Positions 10,610 to 19,090 of a DNA stretch of 64,000 nt are shown here, in pieces. The position numbers and the translations under genes were made by a program. The notes under the pieces were generated by a model. The model made no database searches. It was not told the origin of the DNA and worked only from the letters and a program-made list of their open reading frames with translations. Position 1 is the stretch's first letter. Each line of letters starts with the position of its first letter. This stretch comes from Verrucomicrobiota bacterium (lineage in GTDB: Bacteria; Verrucomicrobiota; Verrucomicrobiia; Opitutales; UBA953), in contig VHDL01000002.1 of assembly GCA_016871415.1 (NCBI GenBank), positions 109,390-173,389 on the forward strand, given 5' to 3'.

Positions 10610-11677
10610 ATGCCCAACCTCACCGAAGCCCGAGCGCTCTACGACCTGCCGCTCAACACCCTGATCTTCCGGGCCCAGCAGGCCCATCAGGCCCACCAGG
10701 ATCCCGCCGGCGTGCAGCTCTGTACGCTGAAATCCATCAAGACGGGCGCCTGCCCCGAGGACTGCGCCTACTGCCCGCAGTCGGTGCACCACAACACCTT
10801 CGTGGAGGCCGAGGCCCTGATGGAGACCGACGCCATTCTCGAGGACGCGCGCAAGGCTCGGGCCGGCGGCGCGACGCGCTTCTGCATGGGCGCCGCCTGG
10901 CGTCGCGTGGCCGACGGTCGTCAGTTCGACAGCGTCCTGCGCACGGTTTCGGGCGTGAAGGAGCTGGGTCTGGAGGTCTGCTGCACGCTCGGGATGGTCA
11001 CCGAGCGGCAGGCTGCCCGCCTCAAGGAGGCCGGCTGCGACGTCTACAACCACAACCTCGACACCTCGCGCGAGCACTACGCGAAGATCATCACCACCCG
11101 CAGCTACGACGACCGGCTCCAGACGCTGTCCAATATCCGCAAGGCCGGCCTTGAGGTCTGCTCAGGCGGCATCATCGGCATGGGTGAGACGGTCGACGAC
11201 CGGCTCAAGATGCTCGTCGAGCTCGCCTCGCTCGACCCTCAGCCGGATTCCGTGCCCATCAACGCGCTCGTCTCGGTCGAAGGCACGCCGCTCGCGGGAC
11301 GCCGGTTCGTCGACACCGTCGAGTTCGTGCGCACAATCGCAGTCGCCCGCATCCTGATGCCCAGGGCGATGGTGCGTCTCTCCGCCGGCCGCGCCAACAT
11401 GAACGACGAGACCCAGGCGCTCTGCTACCTGGCCGGCGCCAACTCCATCTTCCTAGGTGAGAAGCTGCTCACCACCGGCAACCCCGAGATCGAGGAGGAT
11501 ATGAACCTCCTCCGCCGTCTCGGCCTCCACCCCCTCCACCCCGATGAGGCGCGCCGCGTCCATCGCGGAGAAATCTCCCCGTCCTCGGCGTCTCCGGCGC
11601 CCTGGCCCGACCCCGCCGAATTCACTGCCGCGACCAAGGGCGCTTCCTGCGGCGAGGGCGGTTGCGGCTGCGGCTGA
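10610..11677 (+). CDS. bioB: Biotin synthase
   Basis: 355 residues from ATG at 10610, the natural start (MPNLTEARALYDLP); the in-frame extension back to 10550 crosses the palindrome. This radical-SAM enzyme inserts sulfur into dethiobiotin. The [4Fe-4S] motif is CPEDCAYC, and NHNLDTS plus the auxiliary-cluster residues around RFCMGAAW and LSAGRANM match BioB. The C-terminus is unusual, ending in a Gly/Cys-rich tail (CGEGGCGCG, cysteines at about 347, 352 and 354), which could bind metal. It follows bioA by 71 bases and is followed after 2 bases by the bioD GTG start. Confidence 0.97.
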   Translation: MPNLTEARALYDLPLNTLIFRAQQAHQAHQDPAGVQLCTLKSIKTGACPEDCAYCPQSVHHNTFVEAEALMETDAILEDARKARAGGATRFCMGAAWRRVADGRQFDSVLRTVSGVKELGLEVCCTLGMVTERQAARLKEAGCDVYNHNLDTSREHYAKIITTRSYDDRLQTLSNIRKAGLEVCSGGIIGMGETVDDRLKMLVELASLDPQPDSVPINALVSVEGTPLAGRRFVDTVEFVRTIAVARILMPRAMVRLSAGRANMNDETQALCYLAGANSIFLGEKLLTTGNPEIEEDMNLLRRLGLHPLHPDEARRVHRGEISPSSASPAPWPDPAEFTAATKGASCGEGGCGCG

Positions 11678-11679
11678 CC

Positions 11680-12306
11680 GTGCGGACCGTCTTCGTCACC
11701 GCGAGCGATACGGGCGTGGGCAAGACCCACGTCGCCGGTCTCCTCGTGCGCCGTCTGTCCGGCCTCGGACGCGGTCAGGTGGTGAAGCCGGTCGAGTCAG
11801 GCGCTGGTCATGGACGTCCGGCCGACGCCCCCCGTGCCGCGGGGCGCCTCGCCGAGGCGGTCACGCTGCTCTCCCTGCCCGAGCCCTTGGCGCCGCTCGC
11901 CGCCGCACGTCGTGCGCGCCGGCGGCTCAGCCTCGCGGGCCTGCTGCGTCCGCTGCGCGCGCTGCCCGCGGCGCCTTTCCGCCTCGTCGAGGGCGCGGGC
12001 GGGGTGGCTGTCCCCCTCGCGCTGGATGGTTCGGACTGGTCCGACTTCGCTGCCGCGCTGCGCCCTGGCCTCGTCGTGATTGTGGTGCCCGACCGTCTCG
12101 GAGCCATCAGCCAGGCGCGCACCGCCTACGCCTACCTCCGCCGCCGTTGGCGCGGCCCCGCCGGCGTCTGGCTCAACGCCGCGCGCCGGCCCTCCGCCGC
12201 GGTGGCCGCCTCCAACCGCGAAGGCCTGCGCGCCGCCGGCATCCCTCTGCTCGGCGAATCTTGGAAGGGTGGCGCACGCTTTTGGTCTGCCCTACTCAAG
12301 CCATGA
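11680..12306 (+). CDS. bioD: Dethiobiotin synthetase
   Basis: 208 residues from GTG at 11680, two bases after the bioB stop. An upstream TTG at 11662 would add six residues and overlap bioB. The enzyme closes the ureido ring of DAPA using CO2 and ATP. The P-loop ASDTGVGKTH (about 8-17), the KPVESG segment and EGAGGVAVPL are typical of BioD. Length is near the family norm (about 225). Its stop overlaps the bioF start by four bases (ATGA), which supports translational coupling in the operon. Confidence 0.92.
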   Translation: MRTVFVTASDTGVGKTHVAGLLVRRLSGLGRGQVVKPVESGAGHGRPADAPRAAGRLAEAVTLLSLPEPLAPLAAARRARRRLSLAGLLRPLRALPAAPFRLVEGAGGVAVPLALDGSDWSDFAAALRPGLVVIVVPDRLGAISQARTAYAYLRRRWRGPAGVWLNAARRPSAAVAASNREGLRAAGIPLLGESWKGGARFWSALLKP

Positions 12307-13448
12307 GCGAAGCCCTCCTCCGCCGACTCGCGCAGACGCTCCTCGCCCGCGAGGCCGCCTCGCTCCGCCGTCAGCTCACGGCCCGTGAATCGTCGGACGC
12401 CCGGATCAACCTCGCCGACAACGACTACCTCGGCCTCGCGCGGGATCCTGCGGTCATCGAAGGCGCCGCCGCGGCCGCCCGCGAGTGGGGCGCGTCCTCG
12501 TCGGCTTCACCGCTCGTCACCGGTTACACCGCGCTGCACGCGCGCCTCGAGTCCGAGCTCGCGGGCTGGCACGGCTACCCGCATGCGCTGGTGATGAATT
12601 CCGGATACGCCGCCAACGCGGCCGTGCTCGGGGGGTTACCGAAGAAGGGGGACGTGGTGCTGGCCGACCGGCTGGTGCACGCCAGCATGATCGAGGGCAT
12701 CCTCGCCTCCGGCGCCCGCCTGCGCCGCTTTGCGCACAACGACCTCGACGCCCTCGAGCTCATGCTCGACGAGGAACGTCCGCCCGGCGGCGCGGTCTTC
12801 GTCGTCACCGAGAGCGTCTACTCGATGGACGGGGACGGACCCGACCTTCCTCGTCTCGCCGCGCTCCGGCGCCGCAAGGACTTCTGCTGGGTGCTCGACG
12901 AGGCCCATGCGACGGGCTGGTACGGCGCGACCGGATCCGGCCTGCAGGAGGATTCCGGCGTGAGGGCCGCCGCCGACATCGTGGTAGGCACGCTGGGCAA
13001 GGGCCTCGGTTCCCAGGGGGCGTACGTCCTCTCGCGTGCGCCCGAGGTCCGCGAAGCGCTCATCAATTTCACCGGAGGCTTCGTCTACTCCACGCATCTC
13101 GCGCCGCCCTGCGTCGGCGCCGCGCTCGCCGCCCTCGGACGCGTGCGCGCCCTAGCCGATGAACGCGGGGCCCTACGCGAACTCTCCCGGAGCTGGCGCG
13201 ACGGACTGGTTGAGGCCGGATTCTCCGTACCCGCGGGCGATTCGCCGGTTATCCCGCTGGTCTTCGGCGACGCGGCGACGACCCTGCGTCATGCGGAGGC
13301 CTTGCGCGCCGCCGGCTTCATCGTCTCGGCCATCCGTCCGCCCACCGTACCCGAAGGCACCGCGCGCATCCGTATCTCGCTCCGTCGCGGCCTCAGGTCG
13401 GAGCACCTCGCCGCCTTCGTCGCGGCCCTCGGAAAGACCCGCGCATGA
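12303..13448 (+). CDS. bioF: 8-amino-7-oxononanoate synthase
   Basis: 381 residues from ATG at 12303, overlapping the bioD stop by four bases. The longer open frame upstream is a shadow across bioD. This PLP enzyme condenses pimeloyl-ACP (or CoA) with alanine to make KAPA. The alpha-oxoamine synthase pattern is clear: NDYLGLARDP, the SSSASPLVTGYTALH region, DEAHATGWYG, and the lysine at about K233 in GTLGKGLGSQG, close to E. coli BioF K236. It is the fourth gene of the operon and its stop overlaps the next start by four bases. Confidence 0.95.
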   Translation: MSEALLRRLAQTLLAREAASLRRQLTARESSDARINLADNDYLGLARDPAVIEGAAAAAREWGASSSASPLVTGYTALHARLESELAGWHGYPHALVMNSGYAANAAVLGGLPKKGDVVLADRLVHASMIEGILASGARLRRFAHNDLDALELMLDEERPPGGAVFVVTESVYSMDGDGPDLPRLAALRRRKDFCWVLDEAHATGWYGATGSGLQEDSGVRAAADIVVGTLGKGLGSQGAYVLSRAPEVREALINFTGGFVYSTHLAPPCVGAALAALGRVRALADERGALRELSRSWRDGLVEAGFSVPAGDSPVIPLVFGDAATTLRHAEALRAAGFIVSAIRPPTVPEGTARIRISLRRGLRSEHLAAFVAALGKTRA

Positions 13449-14056
13449 GGATTGCCTGGATCGGCGGATGGGGCGTGCCGCCGGAGGAGCTCCGTCCCCT
13501 CGCCGCCGCCCATGCGCCCGACGCTGAGCACGTGATCACCGTGCCTGTCACGGGGGCTCCGGAACTGGTCGCCGGCTGCGACGCGCTCGTGGCCTGGTCG
13601 TTGGGAGCGCATCTCGCCCTCGAGGCCGCCGCGCGCGGCGTACGCCTGCCGCCCAAGGTCCTGCTCATCGCGCCCTTCACCTCCTTCTGCCGGGAGCACG
13701 GTTCCTGCGGCAAGGTGTCCGAGACCCAGGTAAGTTACCTTCGCCGCTGGATGGAGACCGATCCCTCCTCCGCCCTCGCTGACTTCAGGCTGCGGGCGGA
13801 CCTGCCTCCCGCTGAGTCCCCGGGCCTGCCCTATCCCCTCGACGAGCTCCTCGCCGGACTCGACATTCTCGCCCAGCCGGCCGGCGTCTCCCTCGTCTCC
13901 TTCGCCCGAGGCGGCCTTCCCGCCGGCTGGGAGGCCTTCGTCGGTGACCGCGATCCGCTGCTTGAGGCGACCGGCGTTTGCGAATCCGTGCTCGGCTGTC
14001 ACATTGTTGAGGAAGCTGGGCATGCGCTCCGCGACTACCTCAGCCCCGCATCCTGA
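13445..14056 (+). CDS. Alpha/beta hydrolase, likely pimeloyl-ACP methyl ester esterase
   Basis: 203 residues between bioF and bioC, overlapping both. It starts MRIAWIGGWG, an oxyanion-type opening of small alpha/beta hydrolases. The nucleophile elbow is AWSLGA (S52) instead of a classic GxSxG. A possible acid lies in VGDRDP (D168 or D170) and the histidine in AGHAL (H193). Position and size suggest the BioH function, removing the methyl group added by BioC once the pimeloyl chain is made. Several unrelated-looking esterases (BioG, BioH, BioK, BioJ) fill this role in other bacteria. I cannot assign this one to a named type. Confidence 0.72.
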   Translation: MRIAWIGGWGVPPEELRPLAAAHAPDAEHVITVPVTGAPELVAGCDALVAWSLGAHLALEAAARGVRLPPKVLLIAPFTSFCREHGSCGKVSETQVSYLRRWMETDPSSALADFRLRADLPPAESPGLPYPLDELLAGLDILAQPAGVSLVSFARGGLPAGWEAFVGDRDPLLEATGVCESVLGCHIVEEAGHALRDYLSPAS

Positions 14057-14760
14057 TGCGCTTCCACGAGCGAGCCGGGTCCTACGAGGCCAACGCCGCG
14101 CCCCAGAGGCGCTTCGCCGAGGCCCTGGCGGCCTTCGCCCCCTTCCGCGCCGGCTCGAAGCTGAACGAACTCGGAGCCGGCACCGGCTTCCTCACCGCCG
14201 CGCTCCTCGCCCAGGGTGTGCAGGTCCACGCGACCGACTCCTCGCCCGCCATGGTGGAGCTTGGACGTAAGGCCGTGCCCGCCGCCAAGTGGAGCGTCCA
14301 TGACGCCTTCGGTCCGGTCGATCCCGCGCCCGCTCTGGCCTCCTCCGGCCTGCTGCACTGGGCCGCCGATCCCGCCGCCGTGCTCCGCCATTGGCATGAC
14401 GCGCTGCCCGACCAGGGCCGCCTCCTGCTCGGCGTGCCCTGCGACCCCTGCCTCTGCGAGCTGCGTGACCTCATCGGCGAGGGACCCGTGCGCTGGCGCG
14501 ACGAGGCCCAGTGGCTGGCCCTGCTGCGCCGCGCACGCTTCGACGTGCGCGCGCACGGCGTACTGGAGTCCGAAGAAGCCTATCCTTCGGCCATCGACTT
14601 CTTCCGCACTCTGCACCGCAGCGGCGTGACCGGCGCGCCTCGCTTCGGTCCCGCCGAACTTCGTTCACTCATCAAGGATTACGACCGCCTGCACGCCGGA
14701 CCCCGCGGCGTCACCGCCACCTGGGCCTGGTTGCTGGTGGATGCGACGGCCCGTCCCTGA
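14056..14760 (+). CDS. bioC: Malonyl-ACP O-methyltransferase
   Basis: 234 residues, starting inside the stop codon of the esterase gene (TGATG). BioC methylates the free carboxyl of malonyl-ACP so that fatty-acid enzymes can extend it to pimeloyl-ACP. The N-terminal FHERAGSYEANAAPQRRFAE, the SAM loop NELGAGTGFLT and the following ATDSSPAMVELGR fit BioC, although its length is slightly below the usual 250. It is the last gene of the biotin operon, and converging rnhB ends four bases away, with no terminator visible between them. Confidence 0.85.
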   Translation: MRFHERAGSYEANAAPQRRFAEALAAFAPFRAGSKLNELGAGTGFLTAALLAQGVQVHATDSSPAMVELGRKAVPAAKWSVHDAFGPVDPAPALASSGLLHWAADPAAVLRHWHDALPDQGRLLLGVPCDPCLCELRDLIGEGPVRWRDEAQWLALLRRARFDVRAHGVLESEEAYPSAIDFFRTLHRSGVTGAPRFGPAELRSLIKDYDRLHAGPRGVTATWAWLLVDATARP

Positions 14761-14763
14761 GGA

Positions 14764-15510
14764 TCACTCGAAGCTGAACTCGTCCTGGGCCTCCGGCGGC
14801 TGCTCCTCGCCCGCCAGGATGCGTCGCACGAACAGGTCCCGATGTTCCGGGCAGGGGCCCAGCCGCCGGAGGGCCTCGATGTGGTCCGGCGTGCCGTAGC
14901 CCTTGTGCACTCCGAACCCGTACTCCGGATGCCGCGCGTCCAGCTCGACCAGCAACCGGTCCCTTTCGACCTTGGCCACGATCGAGGCCAGTGCGATGGC
15001 GAGCGACTTGCCGTCGCCTCCCTTGAGCGCTTCGTGCGCCCAGGCGAACGGACGCAGCGGCAGTCCGTCGACCAGCACGAGGAACGTGCGTCCGTCACCG
15101 TGGCCGAACAGCTCGCCCTCCGTGCCCGCCGCGGCGAAGAGCGGGGCCAGTTGGCCCTCGGCGAGTTCGGCGACGCACCGGGCCATCGCCAGGCGCGTCG
15201 CGCCGAGGACGTTGTGGGCGGAAATCTCGAGCACCGACGCCGAGGCCCAGGCGCAGCGCAGCCGTCCCGCCAACTGCAGTTCGCCGACCGCGGCGTGCAG
15301 TTCGGCCCGCCGTTCCGCCGTTAGGCGCTTCGAGTCGACGGCGCCGGCCACCTTCCGTAGCCACGAGCGTTCTCCGTAGAAGCCCGCGTCGAGCAGCACT
15401 GCCGCCGCGACCACCGGACCGCAGAGCGAGCCGCGGCCCGCCTCGTCCACGCCCACCACGCCGGGCCGGTCCGCCCCCCTTTTGCGGTCGAACTGGGCCA
15501 GCGAGGCCAA
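14764..15510 (-). CDS. rnhB: Ribonuclease HII
   Basis: 248 residues, apparently from TTG at 15510, two bases after the rnhC stop; the next candidate, GTG within RPGVVGVDE, lies too close to the active site. RNase HII removes ribonucleotides and RNA from RNA-DNA hybrids. GVDEAGRGSLCGPVVAA carries the catalytic Asp-Glu pair (D22, E23), and the later acidic residues lie in SIVAKVERD and nearby. Unusually, it is encoded directly after RNase HIII in an apparent two-gene operon. Confidence 0.92.
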   Translation of the reverse strand: MASLAQFDRKRGADRPGVVGVDEAGRGSLCGPVVAAAVLLDAGFYGERSWLRKVAGAVDSKRLTAERRAELHAAVGELQLAGRLRCAWASASVLEISAHNVLGATRLAMARCVAELAEGQLAPLFAAAGTEGELFGHGDGRTFLVLVDGLPLRPFAWAHEALKGGDGKSLAIALASIVAKVERDRLLVELDARHPEYGFGVHKGYGTPDHIEALRRLGPCPEHRDLFVRRILAGEEQPPEAQDEFSFE

Positions 15511-15512
15511 GG

Positions 15513-16526
15513 TCAGCCTTTCTTGCGCCCCTTGAGGAAGGGCTTCGGTTCCGGGGGCTCGAGTCCGCGCGCCTCGTAGGCCGTGCGGAAGTGCAGCTTG
15601 GCGAAATTGACTAGGATGGCCGGACCGAGCCTTCCGCAGAGTTCGGTGGCGGCCGCCTTGGCATCGGCGCCGGATCCCTTGGGCAGGGGCACGCCTCCGT
15701 CCTGCGAGAGCCGTTCGAGTTCCCGCACGAACGTCGCGCGCGCGACGATGGAGGCGGCGGCGACGACCGGATCGGACTCCGCCTTGGTGCGCATGCGCAG
15801 GTCGAAGGCCACGTTCTTGCGAGCCAGCTCTTTCTGGACCAGCGGCTCCTCCGAGAACTGGTCGAGCAGGCCCCAGACCGGACGTCTTCCGTGAGCCTCC
15901 TCGAACGCCTTGAGCGCCTCCTCGCAGGAGGTCGCGTGCATCCAGGCCAGCAGGCGGTTGAGGTTCTTGCCGAAGCGTGCGTGCAGCTCGTTGTACTTCG
16001 ACATCCGCGCGAAGGTCGTCTTGACCGCGACCCCGGGCGTCTCGCGGATGGCGCGGTCGAGTTCGGCAATCCTGGCGTCGGTCAGCTTCTTGGAGTCCTT
16101 AATCCCCATGCCGATCCATTCGCGCGCCATTTCGCCCGTGGCGACGACGCACGCCGAGACCACCGGGCCGAAGAGGTCGCCCTTGCCCGACTCGTCGAGG
16201 CCCGCGTGGTCCTCGAACCATTCCGGGTTGAGCTCGGCCTCGTAGCCCAGCTCGGCCTTGCCGGTCACGTCGGGCTCCAGCGTGAACTTCACGAACTCCT
16301 CGGTGCCTTTGCCGGCGATCACGCACTTGCCTGAGGCGTAGTGCGTCACGTTGACGCCGGGGCCCTTGAAGGCGAAGAGCGCATGGTCCACCGTGCGCGC
16401 CTCCCAGCCCTTGGCCGCGAGGATGCCGCGCAGCTTCGCGGACTGCTCGGCGCCGAGCTTGACGGTGTGGGACGTGACCCTGGCGGGGGCGCCGTCGTCG
16501 GAGTCCTGCTTTGCCTTCTTCGCCAT
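15513..16526 (-). CDS. rnhC: Ribonuclease HIII
   Basis: 337 residues from ATG at 16526 (a TTG three codons upstream is less likely). It cleaves the RNA strand of RNA-DNA hybrids. The N-terminal part (about 15-100) is the TBP-like substrate-binding domain of RNase HIII. The catalytic core starts with GLDESGKGDLFGPVV, the family's diagnostic DESGKGD motif, and continues to ASIVARATFVRELE. A lysine-rich tail ends the protein. It is the upstream partner of rnhB with 2 bases between them, and the mutY gene diverges from it. Confidence 0.93.
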   Translation of the reverse strand: MAKKAKQDSDDGAPARVTSHTVKLGAEQSAKLRGILAAKGWEARTVDHALFAFKGPGVNVTHYASGKCVIAGKGTEEFVKFTLEPDVTGKAELGYEAELNPEWFEDHAGLDESGKGDLFGPVVSACVVATGEMAREWIGMGIKDSKKLTDARIAELDRAIRETPGVAVKTTFARMSKYNELHARFGKNLNRLLAWMHATSCEEALKAFEEAHGRRPVWGLLDQFSEEPLVQKELARKNVAFDLRMRTKAESDPVVAAASIVARATFVRELERLSQDGGVPLPKGSGADAKAAATELCGRLGPAILVNFAKLHFRTAYEARGLEPPEPKPFLKGRKKG

Positions 16527-16574
16527 CGGACCCAAGGTGATACTGACCTCCCCGTCCTAATCCAGCCCCATCCC

Positions 16575-17636
16575 ATGGACGAACGCGCGGAAAGCATCCT
16601 CAAGAACGCACCCAGGGCGCGCCGACGCCTGCTGGCCTGGTTCGCCCGCCATCGCCGCAGCATGCCGTGGCGGGAGCGTCCTTCGGCCTACCGCACCGTG
16701 GTCTCGGAGCTCATGTGCCAGCAGACGCAGATTGCCACGGCAATCCCGTATTTTGAGCGGTGGACGCGGCGCTGGCCGGACTTCGGGTCGCTGGCCGCCG
16801 CCGAGGAGTCCGAGGTGCTGGAGCTGTGGGCCGGTCTCGGTTACTATTCCCGCGCGCGCAACCTGCTCGCGCTTGCCCGCGGGGTCGTCGCCCGGGGCGG
16901 CCCGCCGGAGACCGCGGCCGGATGGCGGACCTTCCGCGGCGTGGGTCCCTACACCGCGGCGGCCATCGCCAGCATCGCCTTCGGCGAGCCCTCGGCAGTC
17001 GTGGATGGTAACGTCGTGCGCGTACTCGCCCGGCTCACCGGCGACCGCACGGCCTTCCGTGACGCGGCGGACGCCGTGCGCCGCCTGCAGCCCCTCGCGG
17101 ACGCCTTCCTCGACGCGCGCCGGCCCGGCGACTTCAACCAGGCGATGATGGAGCTCGGCTCGCTCGTCTGCCGTAAGGCCTCACCCGACTGCGCGGCCTG
17201 TCCGCTGCGCAAGGACTGCGCCTCGGCGGGGAAGGAGGCCGCCGTCATCCCGCGGTTCACGCCCCGTCGGCGCCGCGAGGAGACCGTCGACCGTGCCTTG
17301 GTCGTGCGCGGCGGACGCGTACTGCTCCATCGTCACCCGCAGGACGCGCGCAGGCTCGCCGGCATCGCGGAGATCCCGACCGTCGCGTCCCTCGGCCTCA
17401 GGCCGGCGGGGCCGCTCGTGGTCACGCATCGCCGCTCGATTGGCGACGTCGCCTACGTTGAGCGCCTGCATCGCCCGGAGAAGGATGCGGTGCTGTCACG
17501 TCGCGCGCGCGGCCCCGGCTTCTCCTGGGTGCCCGTCGCGTCCTTGCGCGAGTCCGCCGTCAGCGGGCCGCATCTCCGCTGGCTCCTCCGGCTACTCAGT
17601 CCAGCCGGTCCGAAAGCGCGCGGCAGACGGCCTTGA
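16575..17636 (+). CDS. mutY: A/G-specific adenine glycosylase
   Basis: 353 residues from ATG at 16575. It removes adenine mispaired with 8-oxoguanine. Catalytic Glu E45 lies in SELMCQQTQ, the helix-hairpin-helix is FRGVGPYTAAAIAS, and the catalytic Asp is D144 in VVDGNVVRVLAR. The iron-sulfur loop has perfect spacing, C199-x6-C206-x2-C209-x5-C215. The C-terminal region (about 235-340) is the NUDIX-like 8-oxoG recognition domain. Its 3' end overlaps the converging polyphosphate kinase gene by 41 bases. Confidence 0.96.
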   Translation: MDERAESILKNAPRARRRLLAWFARHRRSMPWRERPSAYRTVVSELMCQQTQIATAIPYFERWTRRWPDFGSLAAAEESEVLELWAGLGYYSRARNLLALARGVVARGGPPETAAGWRTFRGVGPYTAAAIASIAFGEPSAVVDGNVVRVLARLTGDRTAFRDAADAVRRLQPLADAFLDARRPGDFNQAMMELGSLVCRKASPDCAACPLRKDCASAGKEAAVIPRFTPRRRREETVDRALVVRGGRVLLHRHPQDARRLAGIAEIPTVASLGLRPAGPLVVTHRRSIGDVAYVERLHRPEKDAVLSRRARGPGFSWVPVASLRESAVSGPHLRWLLRLLSPAGPKARGRRP

Positions 17637-19023
17637 GCACGGCTACGCGGGCGTGCCGCTTGTCGTCTCCCGAGATGACCGTCCACGGGGCGTGCGGCGT
17701 GTCGGTGCGGGCGATCATGTCCTCCGCCGCGCGCAGGTTGTCATCCCACTTGCGACGGTTGCGGTAGTCCTCCGCGGTCATCTTGTGGCGCTTGTGGGGC
17801 GAGTGTTCGCGCGCCCGGAAGCGCCGCAGCTGCTCCTCCTTGGAGATATTGACCCACGCCTTGACGATCACGGTGCCCGCCTCGGCCAGACGCGCCTCGA
17901 AGTCATTGAGCTCGCCGTAGGCGCGGGCCCATTCGGCCTCCTTCGCGAAGCCCTCTACCCGTTCGACCATCACGCGCCCGAACCAAGAGCGGTCGAAGAC
18001 CGCGAGCTGTCCCGGTGCGGGCAGCTTGTTCCAGAACCGCCAGAGGTAGTGGCGCGCCTTCTCCTCGGGCGTGGGGGCCGGCGTCGAGTGCACCCGGTAG
18101 TGCGCCGCGTCCAGCATGCCGCAGAGACGGCGGATGGCGCCGCCCTTGCCGGCCGCGTCGGGGCCTTCGAGCACGAGCACCGTCGCGACGCCCTTCTGGG
18201 CGGCGAGCCGGGTGAGCCGCCCGACGCGGGCCTGCAGCTTGTCCATCTGCTGGCCGTAGGCCCTCTTGTCCAGGGTCGGATGGGGCGCCGCGCTCTCGAG
18301 CAGCCCGCGCGGGCGCGCGCCCGGGCGCTTCACCGCGGTCGCCGGACGGCGGCGTGAGGCCTGGGCGAGCTGTGCCGCGATTGCTTGGCTCGCATGCAGG
18401 TCCCGGAGCTTCGTCTCCGCGGCACCGCTCACCGTTTTCCAAGGCAGGTTCTTGCCGCTGCCCTGCGTACGCAGCGCGCGGGCGAGCGACAGTGCGCCTT
18501 TCTTGGCGAGCAGCAGGTCCTCCTCGGTCACCACCCAGCCCTCCGCGTCGGTGTCCTCGGCCTCGCGCAGCCGGCGACGCAGCGTCTTCTCCGGCGTCTC
18601 CAGCCAGACCTTGACCACGGAAGTCCCGTCGGCGGCGAGCGTCTCCTCGAAGGAGCGCAGTGACCTGAGCCGGAGCCGCAGCCCCGGCTCCGTCAGTTCG
18701 TCGCGCACGGCCTCGGTCAGCGTGCGGGTCAGCCAGTCGCCGACCACGATGGTGATGCGTCCCCGCGCGGGCACGTCCTGCCAGTAGGGCCAGAGGAACG
18801 GACGGCCTTCGGGGCCCGCGAGATCGGGCGCGCAGACCCGGACCGTGCGGGAGTCGAACCATTCCGTGAGCTGATTGGCGAGTTCCGACGCCGCCAGCCG
18901 GTCGTTGCCGCCGATCACGATGATCGTGCCGTGGCGCTGGGCGACGAGCCTGCGCTGCGCCGCGAGCAGGCGGAGGTGCAGCTTGGAGCATGCTCGTTCG
19001 GTCGCGCCGGGGGCCGTTGCCAT
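17596..19023 (-). CDS. Polyphosphate:AMP phosphotransferase (class II PPK2)
   Basis: 475 residues with two tandem PPK2-type domains, as in polyphosphate:AMP phosphotransferase, which makes ADP from AMP and polyphosphate. The C-terminal domain has an intact Walker A (EGPDAAGKGG), the FDRSWFGRV segment and RRKWDDN. The N-terminal domain keeps the fold but has a broken Walker A (VIGGNDRLAAS) and is probably structural, as known for this class. A basic linker (about 225-255) joins them. The 3' end overlaps mutY by 41 bases on the other strand. Confidence 0.88.
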   Translation of the reverse strand: MATAPGATERACSKLHLRLLAAQRRLVAQRHGTIIVIGGNDRLAASELANQLTEWFDSRTVRVCAPDLAGPEGRPFLWPYWQDVPARGRITIVVGDWLTRTLTEAVRDELTEPGLRLRLRSLRSFEETLAADGTSVVKVWLETPEKTLRRRLREAEDTDAEGWVVTEEDLLLAKKGALSLARALRTQGSGKNLPWKTVSGAAETKLRDLHASQAIAAQLAQASRRRPATAVKRPGARPRGLLESAAPHPTLDKRAYGQQMDKLQARVGRLTRLAAQKGVATVLVLEGPDAAGKGGAIRRLCGMLDAAHYRVHSTPAPTPEEKARHYLWRFWNKLPAPGQLAVFDRSWFGRVMVERVEGFAKEAEWARAYGELNDFEARLAEAGTVIVKAWVNISKEEQLRRFRAREHSPHKRHKMTAEDYRNRRKWDDNLRAAEDMIARTDTPHAPWTVISGDDKRHARVAVLKAVCRALSDRLD

Positions 19024-19090
19024 CGTCGGGACTATGGGCTTCCGCCGGCGGTTTGGGAAGCGCGTTCAGGCGACGGAATCATGACGTTGG

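Noticed and set aside
17293..18357. 354-codon plus-strand frame over the end of mutY and into the PPK2 gene
   Set aside because: It has no family pattern; the frames of mutY and the polyphosphate kinase explain the region.
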